Source: Bacillota bacterium
Lineage (GTDB): Bacteria > Bacillota > Clostridia > Peptostreptococcales > Anaerovoracaceae
DNA: 64,000 bases
Direction: 5' to 3'
Assembly: GCA_017432345.1 (NCBI GenBank)
Contig: JAFRJI010000009.1
Location: 1 to 64,000 of the forward strand
The translations under genes were made by a program, and so were the position numbers. Positions 26,104 to 34,792 of the stretch are shown in pieces. The notes beneath the pieces are model-generated. The model had not been told where the DNA came from. It ran no database searches and was given only the letters and a program-made list of their open reading frames with translations. Positions within the stretch are counted from its first letter, which is position 1. The number at the start of each line of letters is the position of its first letter.

Positions 26104-27321
26104 TTGAACATTAAAAAAATCGTTACAATTTCATTGATCGCCGCGCTTACAGCGCTCAGTCTTTGCGGCTGTACGACCTTTGATAATTTCAAAAAAGCGT
26201 TCATCGACAAACCGCAGGAGCAGACGGCGACGATCCAGATCGGCGTATTCGAGCCGATGTCCGGCGCGGACCGCGAAGCCGCGTCCCACGAAGTCGAGGG
26301 CATCGAACTGGCCCACGAAATGTATCCATCAGTCGGCGGCAACGCCATCGAACTGGTCTATGCCGACAATAAATCCGACATCGACGCGGCGGAAACGGCC
26401 ATCCAGACACTGATCTCACGTGAACCGGTGTTCATTCTGGGAAGCTACGGGAACGTATACTCGCTGACGGCCAGCAATTACATCAACGAGGCAAAGATCC
26501 CGACGATCGCCATCACCAATTCCAATCCGCTGGTCACCCGGAACTACAAGTATTACACCCGGGTCTGCTACGTGGATTCGAACCAGGGCGACCTGCTGGC
26601 GCAGTATGTCCTGAACGACCAGAAAGAGAAGACGGCCGGTGTCCTTGTTCCAAAGGACGACGACGCGGCGCTGGCTCTGGCCACATCGTTCACGGACCGG
26701 ATGCGTGCGGATACGGGAAACGATGACGCGATCACCGTGTATGAGGATTTTGAAGCGGGCAGCCAGGATTTCTCGAAGCAACTCCGGAAGATCCAGAGGG
26801 CAGGCGTCAAGCACGTCATCATCGCGGGCGACACGCTCGATGCGGTGAACATCATCAACCAGGCGGTGGAGATGAATCTGGACGTACAGTTCCTCGGCAC
26901 GACGGATTGGGGCACGGAAGAATTCCGGGACGCATTGGCCGTTACGACGACTTCGGACCGGATCGCATTCGTGCAGTTCTTTGCTTCGGATGGAGAGGAC
27001 GCGACGGTGACCGTCAGCAAGGAGAAAGAAACGTTCCTGAACGCCTATAAGGAAAAGCACGGGCAGGACGCGGAACCGAAAGACGCGGTCGCGCTGGGAT
27101 ACGACGCATACTGCCTGGCGCTGGACGTGATCAGCAAAATGCCGGAGGGCGCGAATTCCAAGGACATGATCGACCTGATGACGGGACCGCAGTACCAGTT
27201 TGAAGGCGCGTCCGGACTGATCAACTTCAGCAGCATCGGTGACCCGATTGCGACGGCATATATCAGCACATGGGTCGGAGGGACCATCAGTACGATTTAT
27301 ACGATCGAACCGGTCGAATAA
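26104..27321 (+). CDS. branched-chain-amino-acid-type substrate-binding lipoprotein
   Basis: Periplasmic-binding-protein type I (LivJ/Peripl_BP_6-like) protein of about 405 residues. The N-terminus is a lipoprotein signal, with the lipobox reading L-C-G-C before TTFDNFKK. The mature protein begins IQIGVFEPMSGADREAA, typical of amino-acid receptors, and contains TASNYINEAKIPTIAITNSNP. The start chosen is TTG 26104, preceded by GAGGTAAGG; an in-frame ATG at 26080 lies only a few nt after the predicted transcription start and has no ribosome binding site. No LivHMGF transporter genes lie nearby, so it either serves a distant transporter or acts in sensing. Confidence 0.82.
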   Translation: MNIKKIVTISLIAALTALSLCGCTTFDNFKKAFIDKPQEQTATIQIGVFEPMSGADREAASHEVEGIELAHEMYPSVGGNAIELVYADNKSDIDAAETAIQTLISREPVFILGSYGNVYSLTASNYINEAKIPTIAITNSNPLVTRNYKYYTRVCYVDSNQGDLLAQYVLNDQKEKTAGVLVPKDDDAALALATSFTDRMRADTGNDDAITVYEDFEAGSQDFSKQLRKIQRAGVKHVIIAGDTLDAVNIINQAVEMNLDVQFLGTTDWGTEEFRDALAVTTTSDRIAFVQFFASDGEDATVTVSKEKETFLNAYKEKHGQDAEPKDAVALGYDAYCLALDVISKMPEGANSKDMIDLMTGPQYQFEGASGLINFSSIGDPIATAYISTWVGGTISTIYTIEPVE

Positions 27322-27375
27322 ATAGAGATAGTCAAATCATCAATACATGAAAGAAAACATAAAAGGAGAAAAATA

Positions 27376-27600
27376 ATGGAACAGAAAATCAAAGATGCAT
27401 TGGATCAGATCAGACCTTTCCTGCAGAGAGACGGCGGCGACATCGAATTCGTCGAATACACGGAAGATCACATCGTGAAAGTCCGGCTGCAGGGCCACTG
27501 TGCCGGATGTCCGGGCGCGCAGATGACCATCAAGGGTGTCGTTGAAAGGATCCTCAAGGAAAGCTATCCGGAAGTAGCAGGAGTAGAAGCCGTTATGTAA
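27376..27600 (+). CDS. NifU C-terminal-domain (Nfu-type) Fe-S scaffold protein
   Basis: A 74-residue stand-alone Nfu domain with the GH-CAGC-PGAQMTIKG motif, whose two cysteines hold a transient [4Fe-4S] cluster for delivery to apo-proteins. AAAAGGAG precedes the ATG. The dipeptidase follows 21 nt later, probably in one transcript. The window encodes radical-SAM and rubredoxin-type iron proteins that could need such a carrier. Confidence 0.88.
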   Translation: MEQKIKDALDQIRPFLQRDGGDIEFVEYTEDHIVKVRLQGHCAGCPGAQMTIKGVVERILKESYPEVAGVEAVM

Positions 27601-27621
27601 TCAAGCGGACGGGAAACAGAC

Positions 27622-29052
27622 ATGAATTTTTTAGAACAACTGAACCATCAAATCGAAACAAACAAGGCAGAGATGATTTCATCTCTGTCTAAGCTTATAT
27701 CCATACCGAGCGTCGCCACCGACGAGAAAGGTGTGCGGCCGTTTGGCGAGCTCGTGCAAAATGCTTACGAGCAGATGCTCGCGATGGCGCGGGCAGACGG
27801 ATTCGAAGTGTTCGACGCCGACCGGTTCGGCGGGCACATCGATTTTCCGGGCAGTGGCGACGGCATCGTCGGGATCGTCGGCCATCTGGACGTTGTCCCC
27901 GAAGGGGAAGGCTGGAATTTTGCACCTTATGGCGGCGACGTGATCGATGGCTATGTCTGCGGACGCGGAACGGTGGATGACAAGGGGCCGGTGATGGCGT
28001 CGTATTATGCGATGAAAGCGCTCAAGGAGTGTGGCTACGAACCGGCGAAGACTATCCGCCTGATTCTCGGTCTGGACGAAGAGACCAACTGGGAAGGCAT
28101 GCAGTACTATCTTTCGCGTGTGAAAGACCTGCCGGACTGCGGCTTCACGCCGGACGGCGATTTCCCGGTCATTCACGCGGAGATGGGGATCCTCGTTTTT
28201 GACATCGTCAAGAAGCTGCCGTCAGCCAGGGGCAAGGGCATTGAACTGAGTTCCATCAAAGGCGGAACGGCGGCGAATTCCGTTGCGGATCACGCACGCG
28301 CGGTCATCAACGATACGACGGGCACCGGGTACGGGTTCGTCAAGGAAATGATCGCGAACGCCCGCAAGGAGAAGGGCTGGAAGATCAACGGCAAAGGCGT
28401 CGGCAAGAGTTTTGAGATCTCGGTCGCCGGCGTGTCTGCTCACGGCGCGCATCCGGAGCGCGGGGTAAACGCGATCAGCATCCTGATGGATTTCCTCGGG
28501 GATCTGAATTTCCTGAACGACGGCGTGGCGGATTTCATCGATTTCTACAACCGCTGCATCGGGTACGACCTGCATGGAAAGAATCTCGGATGCTACATGG
28601 AAGACGAGCTTTCCGGCGGACTGGTCCTGAACGTGGGCATGATCGAAGTGGACCGCCAGACGGCGAAGATCACGGTGAACGTGCGCTATCCGGTGACCTG
28701 CGAAGGGGAAGACGTGTATGAGAAGATGCTGCCGGTGATGACCCGGTACAACATGGGGATCGTGAAAGGCAAGCATCAGTGGCCTTTGCATGTGGCAAAA
28801 GACAGTCACCTGATTTCGGTGCTGATGGAGATCTACCGCAAGCACACGGGCGATACGGAAAGCCAGCCGCTGGTGATCGGCGGCGGGACGTACGCCAGGG
28901 CGATGGACAACATCGTAGCTTTCGGGGCGCGGTTCCCGGATCAGGAGGAACTGGGGCACCAGAAGAACGAGCGCATTTCCGTGGATGAGCTGATGAAACT
29001 GGCGAAGATTTACGCTGAAGCGGCCTATGAATTATCTAAAGTCGAAGTATAA
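27622..29052 (+). CDS. M20-family dipeptidase (PepV-like)
   Basis: Zinc-dependent dipeptidase releasing amino acids from peptides in the cytoplasm. Metal and catalytic motifs are GHLDVVPEG (His88, Asp90), GRGTVDDKGP, LDEETNW and the lid segment SAHGAHPERGVN. The 476-residue length fits PepV. In an amino-acid fermenter it would feed catabolism (inference). The weak GGACGGGAAA lies upstream of ATG 27622. Its last 26 nt overlap the next gene in another frame. Confidence 0.87.
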   Translation: MNFLEQLNHQIETNKAEMISSLSKLISIPSVATDEKGVRPFGELVQNAYEQMLAMARADGFEVFDADRFGGHIDFPGSGDGIVGIVGHLDVVPEGEGWNFAPYGGDVIDGYVCGRGTVDDKGPVMASYYAMKALKECGYEPAKTIRLILGLDEETNWEGMQYYLSRVKDLPDCGFTPDGDFPVIHAEMGILVFDIVKKLPSARGKGIELSSIKGGTAANSVADHARAVINDTTGTGYGFVKEMIANARKEKGWKINGKGVGKSFEISVAGVSAHGAHPERGVNAISILMDFLGDLNFLNDGVADFIDFYNRCIGYDLHGKNLGCYMEDELSGGLVLNVGMIEVDRQTAKITVNVRYPVTCEGEDVYEKMLPVMTRYNMGIVKGKHQWPLHVAKDSHLISVLMEIYRKHTGDTESQPLVIGGGTYARAMDNIVAFGARFPDQEELGHQKNERISVDELMKLAKIYAEAAYELSKVEV

Positions 29053-29830
29053 CAGCAGAAGAACATTTATCAAGGTACTGTCCTGCGCGATCGCGTTCAA
29101 CTTGCTGCTGGTCGGAGCGCTGGTGTTTGTTGAAATCAGTGTCAAAGACATCACGGTCACCGTCAACGGCAAGACCGCCCAGTACAAGACCACGAAGCAG
29201 TCGGTCGACAAGATGCTGAATGGCTGGCAAGTCGATCTGGACAAAAAGGACGTGGTCGACCCGGGCAAGAAGGCGAAGCTGGAAGACGGCATGGATGTCA
29301 ACATCAAGCTCTTTGAGGTGCAGAAAGAAACGGTCGAGGAGAAGACCAAGTTCGATACGACCGAGTCGTACACTTCTGAGATCATGGAGGGCGAATCGCG
29401 TGTCGTAAAGAAGGGCAAGAAGGGCATCGACGAGGTGACCTACAAGGTGACGTACCTTGGCGGTGAGGAGCAGAGCCGCAAGGAAATCGCGCGCAAGACC
29501 ATCAAGGAGCCGGTCACCGAAGAGGTCGAGCTGGGCACAGCTGTCGCTTACAACGGCGAGAAGTACAGCAGGGTGCTCACGGTCGTTGCCACGGGCTATA
29601 CGCACACCGGACACAGGACGGCGACCGGAACCTACCCGCACCGGGGGACCATGGCGGTCGACCGGGGCGTCATCGCGATGGGATCCTACGGGTATGTGCC
29701 GGGCTACGGCGCGGTGCACGCGGAGGATACGGGCGGCGCCATCCGGGGCAACCGGATCGATCTGTTCTTCGAAACGAGAGGGCAGGCGATCTCATGGGGC
29801 CGCCGGACCGTGCTGCTGTATATCAAATAG
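29027..29830 (+). CDS. secreted DUF348-G5-3D domain cell wall protein (YabE-like)
   Basis: A 267-residue protein with an N-terminal membrane or signal helix (about 16-36), a DUF348-type ubiquitin-like segment (about 38-90), a G5-like domain (about 95-170) and a C-terminal 3D domain (about 180-265). The 3D marks are VATGYTHTG, MAVDRGVIAMG and EDTGGAIRGNRIDLFF, with the conserved aspartates present. 3D domains are lytic or transglycosylase-like peptidoglycan enzymes related to resuscitation factors. It is shorter than YabE, with one DUF348 copy. It overlaps the pepV-like gene, so the pair is translationally coupled. A terminator follows. Confidence 0.87.
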   Translation: MNYLKSKYNSRRTFIKVLSCAIAFNLLLVGALVFVEISVKDITVTVNGKTAQYKTTKQSVDKMLNGWQVDLDKKDVVDPGKKAKLEDGMDVNIKLFEVQKETVEEKTKFDTTESYTSEIMEGESRVVKKGKKGIDEVTYKVTYLGGEEQSRKEIARKTIKEPVTEEVELGTAVAYNGEKYSRVLTVVATGYTHTGHRTATGTYPHRGTMAVDRGVIAMGSYGYVPGYGAVHAEDTGGAIRGNRIDLFFETRGQAISWGRRTVLLYIK

Positions 29831-29867
29831 AAGCTTATCGTTCGAGCAAAGACTTTATTATTCAAGC

Positions 29868-29895
29868 AAAAACCCCGCAGTGAGCGGGGTTTTTT
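29868..29895 (+). terminator. Rho-independent terminator after the 3D protein
   Basis: ACCCCGC (29872-29878) pairs with GCGGGGT (29884-29890), followed by T6; an A run 5' and T run 3' make it potentially bidirectional, serving alaX as well. Confidence 0.85.
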
Positions 29896-29918
29896 GATGG
29901 CGCTCTATATTGCATTCT

Positions 29919-31220
29919 TCATTGAAGGTGCTTGGCCAGCAGATCCGCGAAGAGCATGGCGTCTTCTTCCGAGGTGAAGATGGCGCGGGCGCTGACGTCG
30001 TTGCCGCCGCCTTTGCCTTTGTAGAAGTTGGCGTACTCCCGCACGAGCTGGCCGCACTTGATAGCTCCGTCGGAAACGAGAATGAAGGATGTTGCCGGCA
30101 CGGAGTAGAGCAGGATCAGTTTGCCGCATGTCCGCTCGCTGCCCATGTATGCTTTGGCCATGTGGAAGGCGTCGTCCATGGAGAAGTGCTCCAGCCGGTG
30201 TACGACGACCGGCTCGTTTGCGCCGGAAGCGTCCGAAGCTTTTGCAAGCGCGGCGTCGAGGCCGGCACACTCGATATCCGTGAAGGCCTTCTTCAAGTGG
30301 AACAGATCGTTCTTTAACGATGCGATCGTCTCTTCCTGGGACGATATTTTTTTCGGGAAATCCTCGACGGAGCAGGAGTAGCGGTTGGACAGATCCGTCA
30401 GCATATCGTGCTTGAAATCGTAGTCCAGCAAAGCGCGCTGTCCCGCTTCAAAGTAGATCCGGAACATTTCTTTGTATTTCTCGACTTTGAAAATCTTGAT
30501 CAGGCCGACCTGGCCGGCGGTGTTCGGGTGCGTTCCGCAGCAGGCCACGCAGTCCGCGGCGTTTTCGATGGAGCCGACGCAGACGATCGAGATGTCTTCG
30601 TCGAATGCCAGTTTTTTACGCAAAGGCAGTTTTTCCGCTTCTTCGCGGGAATCGAAACGCATGACTGTGACCGGCGCGTTGGACCAGACGACCTGGTTGG
30701 CTAGAAGCTCGCAGTGCAGGGCCGTCTCCATGGTGATCTCGGAAGGACGTGCCGCTTCCGGGTTCGTCGGTTCATCCTCGAGACTGATGTCGATGGTCAT
30801 GTAATCCTCGCCCATGTGGAAGCCGCGGTTCACGCCGCCGCATTCCTGATAGAAGATGCCAGAGAGGATGTGTTCGCCGCAGTGGCGCTGCATGTTGTCA
30901 AAGCGCCGCGGCCAGTCGAGTTCGCATTCGACCTGATCGCCGGCCTTGAAAACGTCAATGCCGGAACCCTCGCCGCCTTCAACACGGATCGTATGGGCCA
31001 CTTCATCGCCGCTTTCCTGCACATCGACGACGAGCGCCGAAACAGGTGCCCCGTCAGCAGGATCAACCAAAGTGATCCGCCCAATGTCGCAGCTCTGACC
31101 ACCGCCTTCCGGGAAGAAGGCACTTTCTTTCAGAAAAACCAGGTCATTTTCCACGCGATCGACGGTTGTCTGCCAATTTTTTACATATACGTCGGTTTGA
31201 TATAATTTTGTTGTCTTCAT
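29919..31220 (-). CDS. AlaX-type alanyl-tRNA editing protein with DHHA1 domain
   Basis: Trans-editing protein that hydrolyses mischarged Ser- or Gly-tRNA(Ala). It carries the AlaRS-like editing domain with zinc motifs H-CGE-H (in RHCGEHILSG) and C-CGT-H, and a C-terminal DHHA1 domain (about residues 290-433, with the GKGGGND glycine motif). The start is ATG 31220, which has GAGGTGA upstream and a good promoter. An in-frame ATG at 31337 would add 39 hydrophobic residues and lies upstream of that promoter. The length is 433 residues. Confidence 0.87.
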   Translation of the reverse strand: MKTTKLYQTDVYVKNWQTTVDRVENDLVFLKESAFFPEGGGQSCDIGRITLVDPADGAPVSALVVDVQESGDEVAHTIRVEGGEGSGIDVFKAGDQVECELDWPRRFDNMQRHCGEHILSGIFYQECGGVNRGFHMGEDYMTIDISLEDEPTNPEAARPSEITMETALHCELLANQVVWSNAPVTVMRFDSREEAEKLPLRKKLAFDEDISIVCVGSIENAADCVACCGTHPNTAGQVGLIKIFKVEKYKEMFRIYFEAGQRALLDYDFKHDMLTDLSNRYSCSVEDFPKKISSQEETIASLKNDLFHLKKAFTDIECAGLDAALAKASDASGANEPVVVHRLEHFSMDDAFHMAKAYMGSERTCGKLILLYSVPATSFILVSDGAIKCGQLVREYANFYKGKGGGNDVSARAIFTSEEDAMLFADLLAKHLQ

Positions 31221-31260
31221 TTTTTCGTCACCTCGTGATAATAGCAAGTCTATGAGTAGA

Positions 31261-31289
31261 AGTTTAAGTCTGATAAGCAAAAAAGTCAA
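31261..31289 (-). promoter_or_regulatory. sigma-A promoter for the alaX gene
   Basis: On the - strand: TTGACT (31284-31289), a 17-bp spacer and TAAACT (31261-31266). Confidence 0.65.
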
Positions 31290-31477
31290 ATTTATCGTTG
31301 TGAAACCCATGTAATGAGGAGTATAATAGCTGTGCACGTATTAGTTTGCGGTCTAATTTGGTAAAGAATAAAAAAATAACAATCTTGGGCAAGAACGTGT
31401 GAAAAACAGGGAAAACCGCGGAAATTCATGGGTTTGAGGCATTTTGCTTAATAATTGATAATAATGTTCGTCAAACC

Positions 31478-31608
31478 TGTGGATAATCAAGTATCAAAAA
31501 TAAAACTTGACAAGTACAAGCGTTGAAATTTCAACAATAGTAAAAATTTGGTTATCCACAGAGGGTGTTGGATAAGATTGTATACAATCTCAGATTTTCT
31601 GTGGATAA
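31478..31608. other. cluster of three perfect DnaA boxes in an AT-rich gap
   Basis: The DnaA box TTATCCACA occurs exactly three times within 131 bp: - strand at 31478-31486, + strand at 31552-31560 and - strand at 31600-31608. Two perfect palindromes lie among them: GTTGAAATTTCAAC (31522-31535) and a 16-bp one centred on GTATAC (31575-31590). The 31340-31720 gap is strongly AT-rich. No replication gene flanks it, so a DnaA-titration or DnaA-regulated region is as likely as an origin. Confidence 0.6.
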
Positions 31609-31727
31609 ACCCTCAAATGCCCAAAAAATACGGCATTTTGGATTGTTGAACCAAATATTTACAAAAAAGAACATCGGTTGACATAAAACCAAAAAAACAC
31701 AGACATTCTCAACGGAGCGCGAAAAAA

Positions 31728-33263
31728 ATGTTAAAAGAAAAAATCCTCTACAAAGATGAGCTGCCAATCAACGTGACAACAGCAAATATAACCGAATATC
31801 CGATCCATTTTCACGATGACATGGAAGTCGTCTATGTGCTGGAGGGCAACATCACCCTGCGCAACGGGTATTACACCTACAATCTGAAGCAGGGCGACAT
31901 CTACATCATCAACGACCGTGAGATGCACAGCTTCGAGAGCACCGATGAGGACAACATGATCATGATGCTCCAGCTGGACCTGTCTTATTTCTCGCGCTAC
32001 TACGACAACCTGCGGAACAACTTTTTCGTGACCGACATGGAGGACGACAGTGACGAGAGCATCGATGTACTGAAGAACATCCTGGCGAGGATCATGATGG
32101 AAGTCCTGCAGAAGGGCTACGGCTACGAGCACAAAGTCATCGAGAGCACTCACAATCTCATCGCGTGCCTCATGTCCAACTTCCAGTACTTCGTCATGGA
32201 GGACGGCAAGTTCAAGAACGAATCCAAGAACAAGGGCAACAAAATTCTCGCAGGCCGGCTCAACCGGATCACCGACTACATGTACGACAACTACAGCAGG
32301 AAGCTTACGCTGAGCGAGATTGCCGAGCGCGAGCACCTGAGCATCTATTACCTGTCCCATATAATAAAGGAAGCGACCGGACTCAGCTTCCAGGATCTGC
32401 TGAGCTACATCCGGGTGGAAGAATCCGAAAAGCTTTTGCTCGGCACCAATAAGAAAATCGGCGCGATCGCCGACGAAACGGGATTCTCGGCAGTCCGGTA
32501 CTACATCAAGCACTTCGAGCACTGGTTCGGCATGCACCCGCTGGAATACCGCAAGAAATACATCGGCAAGATCATCAGCCGGGAAATCGAGGCCAAATAC
32601 ACGCTCTGCAGTCCGGCGAAAATCGAAGAAGCCATCCGCCACCAGGTCAAGGGCGTCTACGCGGATTACGCGGACAAGCTCCGGACCAAACCGATCATCG
32701 TCGACGTGGACGTGTACGATGATTACGCGGAAGTCAAGAAGGGCGAACCGGAACTTGCGGAAATCATGGACCGCGACGTCAACAGCGTGCTGGCGCGGCC
32801 TTACAAAATGCTCATGAGCATGAAGGAGAACCTCATCGCATCCGGCAGCAAATATGTCGTAACGACCAAGTGTCCGTTCCCGAGCGAGCTGAACAGCCTG
32901 AGCATCCTCGTGTACAATTTTGACGACAACATTTTCAAAGCGCTGAAGCGGGGCGGAACCGACAGCGACCTTCAGAAGCTGGTAAAAAGCTATGAAGGAG
33001 AGGCGGAATTTCTCATCCGCTGCACGGGCATGTCCGGGGAGTTCCGGATTCTCCGTTACCGGCTGGAGAGCGACATCATCCTCCGCCGGATCGAGGAAAA
33101 GAGCGGCGCCGCGGACGATATGCCGACCCGGGACGCGATGATCAGCAAAATTCTTACAGAGCCGATCATCAGCACCGCCACCCAAACCAGCTCCGACGCC
33201 ATGAGCATCCGCACCATATTCAAAGGCATCGGCGCGGAACTCATCCTCATAGACAGCAAATAA
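31728..33263 (+). CDS. AraC-family transcriptional regulator with cupin and long C-terminal domain
   Basis: A 511-residue regulator. Residues 1 to about 110 are a cupin sensor (HFHDDMEVVYVLEGN, GDIYIINDREMHSF). A double helix-turn-helix of the AraC type lies at about 178-272 (LTLSEIAEREHLSIYYLSHIIKEATG, then AIADETGFSAVRYYIKHFEHWFG). The remaining 235 residues form a separate domain I cannot assign; similar extra domains in other AraC proteins resemble glycoside hydrolases, but no catalytic residues are evident here. A weak TTGACA-based promoter at 31678 and the DnaA-box cluster lie upstream. The next gene, 112 nt on, is a plausible target. Confidence 0.83.
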   Translation: MLKEKILYKDELPINVTTANITEYPIHFHDDMEVVYVLEGNITLRNGYYTYNLKQGDIYIINDREMHSFESTDEDNMIMMLQLDLSYFSRYYDNLRNNFFVTDMEDDSDESIDVLKNILARIMMEVLQKGYGYEHKVIESTHNLIACLMSNFQYFVMEDGKFKNESKNKGNKILAGRLNRITDYMYDNYSRKLTLSEIAEREHLSIYYLSHIIKEATGLSFQDLLSYIRVEESEKLLLGTNKKIGAIADETGFSAVRYYIKHFEHWFGMHPLEYRKKYIGKIISREIEAKYTLCSPAKIEEAIRHQVKGVYADYADKLRTKPIIVDVDVYDDYAEVKKGEPELAEIMDRDVNSVLARPYKMLMSMKENLIASGSKYVVTTKCPFPSELNSLSILVYNFDDNIFKALKRGGTDSDLQKLVKSYEGEAEFLIRCTGMSGEFRILRYRLESDIILRRIEEKSGAADDMPTRDAMISKILTEPIISTATQTSSDAMSIRTIFKGIGAELILIDSK

Positions 33264-33375
33264 GTACTTTTTTTAAGCAAAACGCTCATTGCAAAGGCAA
33301 CCCAAAAAGCATAAAATAAATTTGCAGATAATTGCAAAAAATATTTGGTGAATATTTTGATATGGAGGTAACACT

Positions 33376-34662
33376 ATGAAATTACTTATCATCGGAGCTG
33401 GCGGAGTAGGAACTTCAGCTGCAAAGATCATCGAGAGAGCCGGAGCAGACGGCGACTGGGCAGAAAAAGTCGTAGTAGCGGACTATGACCTGGCCAGAGC
33501 TGAAAAAGTAGCCAACGAAATCTGCGGCGGCGGCAAGTTCGTTCCTGCGCAGATCAACGCGATGGATCCTGAAAGCATCAAGGCAGTCGTTGAAGAACAC
33601 GGATGCGACTTCGCAATGAACGCTTGCGATCCAAGAATGAACGAGACGATCTTCGACACATGCCTGGCGCTGAAAATCGGATATCTTGACTGTGCAATGA
33701 CTCTGGGTACAGAGCACCCTGAGAAGCCTTATGAACTGTCCTACATCAAACTGGGCGACTATCAGTTCGCGAAGCAGAAGGAATGGGAAGCTTCCGGCAA
33801 GATCGCTGTTTGCGGATCCGGCGTAGAGCCAGGTATGGCTGACGTATTCGCAAAGTATGCAGCAGTACACCTCTTCGACAAGATCGACAGAGTAGACGTA
33901 CGTGACGGCGACAACTATGGCAACACAGATTCCGACTTCGGATTCTCCGTATGGACGACCATCGAAGAATGCCTGCAGCCACCGGTCATCTGGGAAAAGA
34001 ACGAAGAATTCCCAGAAGGGCACTGGTTCTGCACCGAGCCATTCTCAGAGCCTGAGATCTTCAACTTCCCTGGCGGCATCGGCGACGTAGAAGTTGTAAA
34101 CGTAGAGCACGAAGAAGTACTCCTCGTTCCGAGAGAAATCGACTGCAACAGAGTTACATTCAAGTATGGCGTACCTAGAGAATTCAGAGCGAAGCTGCTG
34201 ACCCTCCACGGATGGGGCCTCGACAACAAGAGAGACAAGATCAAGGTCGGCGACAGCGAGATCACACCGAGAGACTTTGTCTGCAAGGTCATCCCTTCAC
34301 CGGTTGGCGCAACAGACGAAATGACCGGTAAAGGCTGCGCAGGTACTTGGGTAACCGGCTGGAAGGATGGCAAGTATAGATCCGTATACCTGTATCAGGT
34401 AGCAGACAACCAGGAATGCATCAAGAAGTACACCACGAACTCCGTCGTTGCTCAGACTGCAGTAGGTCCTGTCATCATGATGGAACTGATCGCGAAGGGC
34501 ATCTGGAGCGAACCAGGCGCTTGGGGTCCGGAACACTTCGATCCAGATCCATTCGTCGAAAGACTGGCTAAGTATGAATTCCCGGCTGGAATCAAGGAAA
34601 TGGATTCCGAATATGCTGACGAGCTGTCCGAAAAGGCGTTCCTGGAAGCAGTCAGCAAATAA
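33376..34662 (+). CDS. saccharopine dehydrogenase-like oxidoreductase
   Basis: A 428-residue NAD(P)-dependent oxidoreductase with an N-terminal Rossmann loop, IIGAGGVGTSAAKI. The order and length match the LYS9/carboxynorspermidine dehydrogenase superfamily. Saccharopine dehydrogenases act on a lysine/2-oxoglutarate adduct; in a lysine-fermenting organism a role in lysine or polyamine metabolism is attractive but unproven. TGGAGGTAA lies before the ATG. Arginine codons are almost all AGA, as in kdd, kamA and atoDA, suggesting similarly high expression. It has its own terminator. Confidence 0.8.
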   Translation: MKLLIIGAGGVGTSAAKIIERAGADGDWAEKVVVADYDLARAEKVANEICGGGKFVPAQINAMDPESIKAVVEEHGCDFAMNACDPRMNETIFDTCLALKIGYLDCAMTLGTEHPEKPYELSYIKLGDYQFAKQKEWEASGKIAVCGSGVEPGMADVFAKYAAVHLFDKIDRVDVRDGDNYGNTDSDFGFSVWTTIEECLQPPVIWEKNEEFPEGHWFCTEPFSEPEIFNFPGGIGDVEVVNVEHEEVLLVPREIDCNRVTFKYGVPREFRAKLLTLHGWGLDNKRDKIKVGDSEITPRDFVCKVIPSPVGATDEMTGKGCAGTWVTGWKDGKYRSVYLYQVADNQECIKKYTTNSVVAQTAVGPVIMMELIAKGIWSEPGAWGPEHFDPDPFVERLAKYEFPAGIKEMDSEYADELSEKAFLEAVSK

Positions 34663-34725
34663 ACGCAAACAAATCCGAAGATAATTAGGCAGGGCCTAAT
34701 CGGATAGTACAAATGTAAAAGCAGT

Positions 34726-34760
34726 AAAGAGACTGCCGCTTGTTGCGGCAGTCTCTTTTA
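34726..34760 (+). terminator. strong Rho-independent terminator after the saccharopine dehydrogenase gene
   Basis: Fourteen-bp stem AAAGAGACTGCCGC (34726-34739) with GCGGCAGTCTCTTT (34745-34758), then T residues. A smaller hairpin (ATTAGGC/GCCTAAT, 34684-34700) precedes it. Confidence 0.9.
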
Positions 34761-34764
34761 TTAT

Positions 34765-34792
34765 TATGCAGGCAACTTTATGCAGGCAACTT
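34765..34792. repeat. two tandem 14-bp repeats
   Basis: TATGCAGGCAACTT occurs twice back to back (34765-34778, 34779-34792), directly after the terminator and at the left edge of an AT-rich segment. Confidence 0.8.

Noticed and set aside
31731-33185. 484-residue open frame opposite the AraC regulator
   Set aside because: Antisense shadow; the + strand protein has cupin and helix-turn-helix motifs, and the - frame shows no domain.
33347-33366. Possible sigma-54 promoter before the saccharopine-dehydrogenase-like gene (TTGG...TTGAT)
   Set aside because: The essential GC of the -12 element is GA, and the site would run into the ribosome binding site.
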